The notes beneath the pieces were generated by a model. That model saw only the letters and a list, made by a program, of their open reading frames with translations. It did no database searches and was not told the DNA's origin. From assembly GCA_009781125.1 (NCBI GenBank), contig WQYS01000070.1:1-9840 (forward strand): 9,840 nucleotides of DNA. The letters are read 5' to 3'. This DNA is from Acidobacteriaceae bacterium (GTDB taxonomy: Bacteria; Acidobacteriota; Terriglobia; Terriglobales; Acidobacteriaceae). Made by a program: the position numbers and the translations under genes. Positions 6,564 through 9,840 of this stretch are shown here, one piece after another; within the stretch, counting starts at the first letter, position 1; the number at the start of each line of letters is the position of its first letter.

Positions 6564-6971
6564 ATGCGCACCTTTATCTTTGCTTGTGTTCACAATGCCG
6601 GACGCTCACAGATGTCCGCAGCCTTTTTCAACCAACTTGCCGATCCGCGACAGGCCCACGCCATTTCAGCCGGTACGCAACCCGGTACACAGGTGCATCC
6701 GGTTGTCGTAGATGTCATGCGTGAGGTTGGAATTGATCTTTCATCTGCAAAGCCGCAGAAACTTACGAATGAACTGGTGACCGGCGCGGAGATGTTGATT
6801 ACGATGGGTTGCGGCGATGAATGCCCTTATGTTCCGGGCTTGCAGCGCGAGGACTGGCCGCTACCCGATCCCAAAGGGAAAGACCTTGATGCCGTCCGCG
6901 TCATCCGCGATGAAATAGCTGGCCGTGTCCGTGCTCTGCTTCAGAGCAAGCATGTCAACACGGTAAATTAG
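6564..6971 (+). CDS. arsC: Arsenate reductase ArsC, low-molecular-weight phosphatase type
   Basis: This 135-residue cytosolic enzyme reduces As(V) to As(III), the substrate of both Acr3 and ArsM. The P-loop is CVHNAGRS (8-15), with nucleophile Cys8 and Arg14. Cys83 and Cys87 in MGCGDECPYVPG are the further redox cysteines of the thioredoxin-linked class, and Asp102 in the PDP motif is the general acid. An in-frame ATG at 6534 would add 10 residues but has no ribosome site. The ATG at 6564 gives the normal family N-terminus, although AGGGGAG (6544-6550) is somewhat far. It follows arsM by 56 bases and probably shares its transcript. Confidence 0.92.
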   Translation: MRTFIFACVHNAGRSQMSAAFFNQLADPRQAHAISAGTQPGTQVHPVVVDVMREVGIDLSSAKPQKLTNELVTGAEMLITMGCGDECPYVPGLQREDWPLPDPKGKDLDAVRVIRDEIAGRVRALLQSKHVNTVN

Positions 6972-6973
6972 TG

Positions 6974-7032
6974 CCCTCATGGAGTGACGCAGGAACGAGA
7001 AGCGTTCCTATAGCCGTACAAACCCATGAGGG
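6974..7032 (+). terminator. Stem-loop after arsC, possible terminator
   Basis: CCCTCATGG (6974-6982) and CCATGAGGG (7024-7032) are perfect 9-bp complements. They enclose a second hairpin AGGAACG/CGTTCCT (6991-6997 with 7003-7009). It starts three bases after the arsC stop. The following CAATCTTTTACG is only weakly T-rich, so it may stabilise the arsM-arsC mRNA or terminate it imperfectly. Confidence 0.45.
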
Positions 7033-7084
7033 ACAATCTTTTACGAAGTAGGCTCAGTCAGCCGTTCTCGAAAAGGGATTGATA

Positions 7085-7107
7085 ACAAGTTCGGATGGTC
7101 GCGGGAG
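7085..7107 (+). other. attR: right junction of the element
   Basis: The inner arm ACAAGTTCGGA (7085-7095), 5 bases, then the core GCGGGAG (7101-7107). The arm is the exact reverse complement of 550-560. To the right, the sequence is the 3' half of the split RNA. The antisense frame through this site to the stop at 7041 is the recombinase C-terminal tail expected in the excised circle. Confidence 0.7.
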
Positions 7108-7260
7108 GGCGTAAGCCCTACCGGCAGCCTTGGACACCGGTCTGCAAACCCGTATGCTCCGCTCGCCCTTTTTACAGAGAGCAACGGACCAACATGGGCT
7201 GGAGGTGCCTCTCCGTAAGGAAGGCAGCGTCCGAGGAAAGACGAGAGTAGGCTCCAGCCT
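7108..7260 (+). ncRNA. Structured ncRNA, 3' half, separated from its 5' half by the element
   Basis: From the attR core onward this matches the second part of the complete RNA (2440-2286 on the minus strand), though nothing upstream of 7101 does. Visible pairs are GGGC-GTAA-GCCC (7107-7118), ACCGG/CCGGT, TCC-GTAA-GGA inside GTGCC/GGCA, CGTC/GACG, and the closing GGCTGGAG/CTCCAGCC (7197-7204 with 7252-7259). It contains ACAGAGAGCAA in a loop, which resembles a short RNase P motif, but the rest does not fit RNase P. Joined to 417-539 it would give an RNA of about 276 bases. It has no promoter in its present place. Confidence 0.7.
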
Positions 7261-7354
7261 TTCAGGCCGCATAAACCGCCAGATGCAGCCATCCGATTTA
7301 CAACTGTAGTATTAGGAGAGTCCACAAAGAGGCGGGGCAATTGCATCGGGAGGT

Positions 7355-7538
7355 TTTGCTTCTAGGTACGCCAAGCCTTTAGGCTTGGCATTCTTCTCAT
7401 TCGCCGCGAATGGGGCTTTAGCCCCTGGGGCATGTACTCTTCTTAACCAGCAAGAGAGCATACCCCAGAGCCTAAAGGCTCTTTAATTGCCGCTACTGAG
7501 AGGGCCAAGCCTAAAGGCTTGGCGTACCTAGAAGCAAA
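7355..7538. repeat. 184-bp MITE or BIME-like element with perfect 35-bp inverted ends
   Basis: The ends at 7355-7389 and 7504-7538 are perfect 35-bp reverse complements, beginning TTTGCTTCTAGGTACGCC. Each end itself folds as GCCAAGCC-TTTA-GGCTTGGC. Inside are GGGGCTTTAGCCCC (7412-7425), a longer GGGGCATG/CATACCCC pairing, and GAGCCTAAAGGCTC (7468-7481). The repeated TTTA/TAAA loops mark it as an assembly of REP-like hairpins. There is no coding capacity, so it would be mobilised in trans. It lies between the RNA 3' half and the methyltransferase, ending 45 bases before that gene. Confidence 0.75.
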
Positions 7539-7582
7539 TACTCCTCAGAGCTTCCAAACGATTGCCTGTGCAAAGGAGGCGG

Positions 7583-8422
7583 ATGGCACAGGACGGCAAC
7601 CGGATTGTCCTTGGCGACAACCTTGAAGTTCTGCGCGCGATGCCTGCCGCATCGGTGGAGCTGATCTACGTCGATCCTCCGTTCAATACCGGACGCCATC
7701 AGAAACGCCTGCAAATCAAGACCGTGCGCGACGTGAACGGCGACCGTACCGGCTTCGGCGGCCAGCGCTATCGCACCGAGCGCTCCGAGCAGCAGGGCGG
7801 CAGTTACGACGACCGCTTCGGAGACTACATCAGCTTCCTGCGCCCGCGCATGGAGGAGGCGCGTCGCGTCCTGACGCCTGCGGGCAGCCTCTTCTTTCAC
7901 ATCGACTACCGCGAGGTGCACTACTGCAAGGTGATGCTGGACGAGATCTTCGGGCGGCAGTCGTTTCAGAACGAGATCATATGGGCCTACGACTACGGAG
8001 CGCGTTCTAAGCGCCGCTGGCCCGCCAAGCACGACAACATCCTCTGGTATGCGAAGGATCCCGAGCATTACACCTTCAACCTCGACGAGTGCGATCGCAT
8101 TCCCTACATGGCTCCCGGTCTGGTGGGAGCGGAGAAGGCCGCGCGGGGCAAGACGCCGACCGATGTCTGGTGGCATACTATCGTGTCTCCGACGGGCAAG
8201 GAGAAGACAGGCTACGCCACACAGAAGCCGCTGGGCGTTCTGGAGCGCATCGTCAAGGTCCACTCCAACTCCGGAGAGACGGTGCTGGACTTTTTTGCAG
8301 GCAGCGGAACCACGGGCGAGGCCGCCGCACGGCATGGCCGCCGCTTCGTGCTGATCGACGAAAACGCCTGCGCCGTCGAAATTATGCAGCGGCGGCTGAA
8401 GCAGTATCTTCCTGAATCATAA
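7583..8422 (+). CDS. Site-specific DNA methyltransferase (beta-class N6-adenine/N4-cytosine type), orphan
   Basis: This 279-residue enzyme would transfer methyl from S-adenosylmethionine to an exocyclic amino group in DNA. The catalytic motif DPPFNTG (31-37) comes first and the SAM-binding motif DFFAGSGTTGEAAA (236-249) late, preceded by ATQKP (212-216). That is the order of beta-class amino-methyltransferases. AAAGGAGG at 7572-7579 lies three bases before the ATG at 7583, which supports this start over the TTG at 7562. No restriction endonuclease is adjacent, so it is either an orphan regulatory methylase or its partner lies elsewhere. The recognition sequence cannot be read from the protein. 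It converges on pgpA. Confidence 0.9.
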   Translation: MAQDGNRIVLGDNLEVLRAMPAASVELIYVDPPFNTGRHQKRLQIKTVRDVNGDRTGFGGQRYRTERSEQQGGSYDDRFGDYISFLRPRMEEARRVLTPAGSLFFHIDYREVHYCKVMLDEIFGRQSFQNEIIWAYDYGARSKRRWPAKHDNILWYAKDPEHYTFNLDECDRIPYMAPGLVGAEKAARGKTPTDVWWHTIVSPTGKEKTGYATQKPLGVLERIVKVHSNSGETVLDFFAGSGTTGEAAARHGRRFVLIDENACAVEIMQRRLKQYLPES

Positions 8423-8439
8423 TTTTCCCGTTGTGGTTC

Positions 8440-8500
8440 CCCCTTTTCCGCCTTGTCCTTTCGATGTCGCCGCGGCGACCGAGGAATGACAAGGGAGGGG
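8440..8500. terminator. Stem-loop between convergent methyltransferase and pgpA genes
   Basis: CCTTGTC (8451-8457) pairs with GACAAGG (8488-8494), extended outward by CCCCC against GGAGGGG. The loop holds the 12-bp palindrome TCGCCGCGGCGA (8467-8478). It lies in the 92 bases between two converging stop codons, so a bidirectional terminator is likely, though T-runs are short. Confidence 0.4.
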
Positions 8501-8514
8501 ATAGCATCTCTGCT

Positions 8515-9012
8515 CTAAAAAAAGAGGTGAGCAATCTGCGCGCAGAGAAGCGCGAAGAGTCCTGCCGCTACGTCGTCGAGCATGATGCCGGTTCCTTCCG
8601 GCAGGCGTTCGAGGCGGCGGATCGGTGGCGGCTTGAAGATGTCGAAGGCGCGGAAGAGAACCAGCGAGAGCAGCGCGTGAGGCCAGTCGGCGGGAATCGC
8701 AATCAACGCGATAAGCTGCCCGGCGGCCTCGTCGATGACGACGTGGCCGGGGTCTTCCTGGCCGGATTCGCGCGCGACAATCGTGGCCGCCGGAATGCCG
8801 ACGAGCGTGACCACCACCGCAGCGATGGCCGTGCCTATAGCCGAGGGATGGAAGAGGTGTGAGGCTCCGTACCAGAGCAGAAGCGCGGCCACTGATCCGT
8901 AGGTTCCCGGTCCCGGCTTCAGCAGGCCGGAGCCGAAGAAGGTGCCCAGCGTCCAGGCCCACAACGTCTTTGTCTTCGATGGCGGATGAATCTGTACGCT
9001 TGAGTTGGCCAC
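8515..9012 (-). CDS. pgpA: Phosphatidylglycerophosphatase A
   Basis: This 165-residue membrane enzyme dephosphorylates phosphatidylglycerophosphate to phosphatidylglycerol in phospholipid synthesis. Family motifs are clear: SGLLKPGPGTYGS (28-40), EDPGHVVIDEAAGQ (86-99, the acidic metal-binding stretch), FRAFDIFKPPPI (120-131) and GTGIMLDDVAAG (140-151). Hydrophobic segments lie between them. The start is a GTG at 9012, 8 bases after the yacG stop and with a weak ribosome site, so translation is probably coupled to yacG. It is the last visible gene of the minus-strand host operon. Confidence 0.92.
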   Translation of the reverse strand: MANSSVQIHPPSKTKTLWAWTLGTFFGSGLLKPGPGTYGSVAALLLWYGASHLFHPSAIGTAIAAVVVTLVGIPAATIVARESGQEDPGHVVIDEAAGQLIALIAIPADWPHALLSLVLFRAFDIFKPPPIRRLERLPEGTGIMLDDVAAGLFALLCAQIAHLFF

Positions 9013-9020
9013 TTACTGTT

Positions 9021-9230
9021 TTATTCCTCGTCCGGCTTGTTCTTGTGAGAGCGGGCTATCTCTTCGAGCAAGTCAGGGTCTTGAATGGGAGTCGATACCT
9101 TGTAATCGCCCGCGGCCCACTTGCCGAGATCGATGCGGCGGCAGCGGTCGCTGCAAAACGGGTAGTCCGCGTTCTTTTCAAGAACGAGCGTGCGGCACGT
9201 CGGACAGCGCAGAACCTTCTTATTTGCCAT
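9021..9230 (-). CDS. yacG: YacG-like zinc protein (DNA gyrase inhibitor family)
   Basis: A 69-residue protein with four zinc ligands Cys9, Cys12, Cys26 and Cys30 (CPTCRTLV then FCSDRCRRIDLGKWA), the YacG signature. The E. coli homologue binds GyrB and inhibits gyrase; a similar role here is inferred. The frame is open to 9305, but the ATG at 9230 gives the family N-terminus and has GGAAAG 7 bases ahead. It overlaps the end of the preceding membrane protein gene by 11 bases, so translation is probably coupled. The tail is acidic and flexible (KNKPDEE). Confidence 0.88.
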   Translation of the reverse strand: MANKKVLRCPTCRTLVLEKNADYPFCSDRCRRIDLGKWAAGDYKVSTPIQDPDLLEEIARSHKNKPDEE

Positions 9231-9513
9231 AGCTCTTTCCGGCGGTGAGCTCCTTCTTGCGAAACAGAGGCTCGAAGGCCATGCAGAGTACCTCGTAGAC
9301 CGCAAATACGATTAAAGCAAGGACAATGCAGCCGAGCAACGGCAGAACCCAGCCAAGATGGGCCGTGTAGAGGTCGAAGTGGTGTCCCTGCCAGGAGAGA
9401 AAATCGTCGCGGCGGTCTCCCCATCTGGCATAGCTGTAGTATTTGTAAGCGGCGTAAAGCAAAGCCATAACCACTGCAGCAATCAGCTTTGAGGTTCGGA
9501 TGGTGAATTTCAT
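9220..9513 (-). CDS. Small two-helix membrane protein of unknown function
   Basis: 97 residues with two predicted membrane helices: about 9-27 (LIAAVVMALLYAAYKYY) and about 54-77 (GWVLPLLGCIVLALIVFAVY). They are joined by a polar loop containing RWGDRRDD and HHFDLY, with a Lys/Arg-rich C-terminus. GAGG lies 5 bases before the ATG. It starts 24 bases after the rimO stop and overlaps yacG by 11 bases, so it is part of the same operon and very likely real. I do not recognise a family. The positive tail suggests a cytoplasmic C-terminus, with both ends inside. Confidence 0.75.
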   Translation of the reverse strand: MKFTIRTSKLIAAVVMALLYAAYKYYSYARWGDRRDDFLSWQGHHFDLYTAHLGWVLPLLGCIVLALIVFAVYEVLCMAFEPLFRKKELTAGKSYGK

Positions 9514-9537
9514 AACGGCCTCGCGCCTTCCTGGAGT

Positions 9538-9840
9538 TTATTCCACTACGCGAGCAATTAGATCATAATCATGCGATTCTGTGATTTCGGCATGATAGAA
9601 ATTTCCCGATATCAATTCCTCGTGAGGGCCGAAGTCGTTGATGAAGACCTTGCCGTCGATCTCCGGAGCGTGCAGCGGCGTGCGGCCTTCCCAGAGAAGC
9701 TCCGTCTCCTCGGACTCGCCTTCGACCAGCAGATCGACGTTGCGTCCAACCCATGCCGCCTTGGACTCGGCGCTGATCTTTTGTTGCAGCTTCATCAGAC
9801 GGTTGCGGCGCGACTCGATGGTGCGCCGGGGAACCTTGAG
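9538..9840 (-). CDS. rimO: RimO, ribosomal protein S12 methylthiotransferase, C-terminal part
   Basis: The last 100 codons of a gene that enters from beyond the window. The sequence begins LKVPRRTIESRRNRLMKLQQ, the linker after the radical-SAM domain, and continues into a TRAM domain: VGRNVDLLVEG, GRTPLHAPEIDGKVFIND, then FYHAEITESHDYDLIARVVE. RimO adds a methylthio group to an aspartate of ribosomal protein S12. The related MiaB, which acts on tRNA, ends similarly, but the APEIDG form and the DYDLIARV ending favour RimO. It heads the visible operon with the membrane protein gene, yacG and pgpA. Confidence 0.85.
   Translation of the reverse strand, partial: LKVPRRTIESRRNRLMKLQQKISAESKAAWVGRNVDLLVEGESEETELLWEGRTPLHAPEIDGKVFINDFGPHEELISGNFYHAEITESHDYDLIARVVE

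Larger units (their letters stand above)
533..7107. mobile_element. Serine-recombinase integrative element carrying arsenic resistance (about 6.57 kb)
   Basis: Both junctions carry GCGGGAG (533-539 and 7101-7107). Outside the junctions the flanks are the two halves of one structured RNA. Inside them lie inverted arms TCCGAACTTGT (550-560) and ACAAGTTCGGA (7085-7095). Joining the inner ends places the arms symmetrically with a 22-base interval, 11 bases each side of AG, which is the form expected of attP for a large serine integrase. Cargo: recombinase, a complete RNA copy, a broken small gene, a MobC-like gene and an arsR/acr3/arsM/arsC block. No relaxase or conjugation machinery is seen, so any transfer would need help in trans. 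The boundaries are inferred from sequence symmetry and the split RNA; no empty site was compared. Confidence 0.78.

Noticed and set aside
7108..7260. RNase P or SRP RNA
   Set aside because: ACAGAGAGCAA and GAGGAAAG resemble RNase P motifs, and CCGTAAGGAAGGCAGC resembles the SRP loop. But the order and surrounding structure do not fit either family, and ACAGAGAGCAA is altered to ACAAAGAGCAA in the other copy.

Overview
The window looks like a chromosomal segment of a soil-type bacterium, most likely an acidobacterium of the Granulicella/Terriglobus/Edaphobacter kind. This is inferred from the rimO–yacG–pgpA gene string and from GCCTAAAGGC-type hairpin repeats; no marker gene in the window proves it. 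It holds one integrated mobile element with host DNA on both sides.

Layout. Positions 1-532 are left host DNA: the start of an XRE-type regulator (minus strand, cut by the window edge), then a sigma70-like promoter (382-410) and the 5' half of a structured non-coding RNA (417-539). Positions 533-7107 are the element, about 6.57 kb. It carries a large serine recombinase (minus), a complete second copy of the same RNA with its own promoter (2286-2597, minus), a decayed small gene, an array of GAAACT inverted repeats, a MobC-like relaxosome gene, and an arsenic resistance block (acr3 and arsR leftward, arsM and arsC rightward). Positions 7108-7260 are the 3' half of the split RNA. After that come a 184-bp palindromic MITE, an orphan DNA methyltransferase, and on the minus strand the tight host operon rimO (partial), a small membrane protein gene, yacG and pgpA.

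The main observation is the relation between the recombinase and the RNA. A left half at 417-539 and a right half at 7101-7260 match, in order, the two parts of the uninterrupted RNA at 2562-2286. They join at a shared 7-bp GCGGGAG. Just inside the two element ends lies an 11-bp inverted repeat. When the ends are joined as in an excised circle, this forms a symmetric attP centred on AG inside GCGGGAG. The recombinase has therefore apparently integrated its element into an RNA gene, breaking it, while the element brings a full-length, diverged replacement with promoter. Integration also swaps the C-terminal tail of the recombinase, whose reading frame runs across the junction, and leaves the orphaned host promoter pointing antisense into the recombinase gene.

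The arsenic cargo forms a coherent detoxification set: arsenate reduction (ArsC), arsenite export (Acr3), arsenite methylation (ArsM with a Cys-Cys-rich tail) and an As(III)-sensing repressor (ArsR) acting from one shared divergent promoter region. No relaxase is present, so the element looks like a mobilizable or formerly mobilizable integrative element. I cannot name the RNA family.
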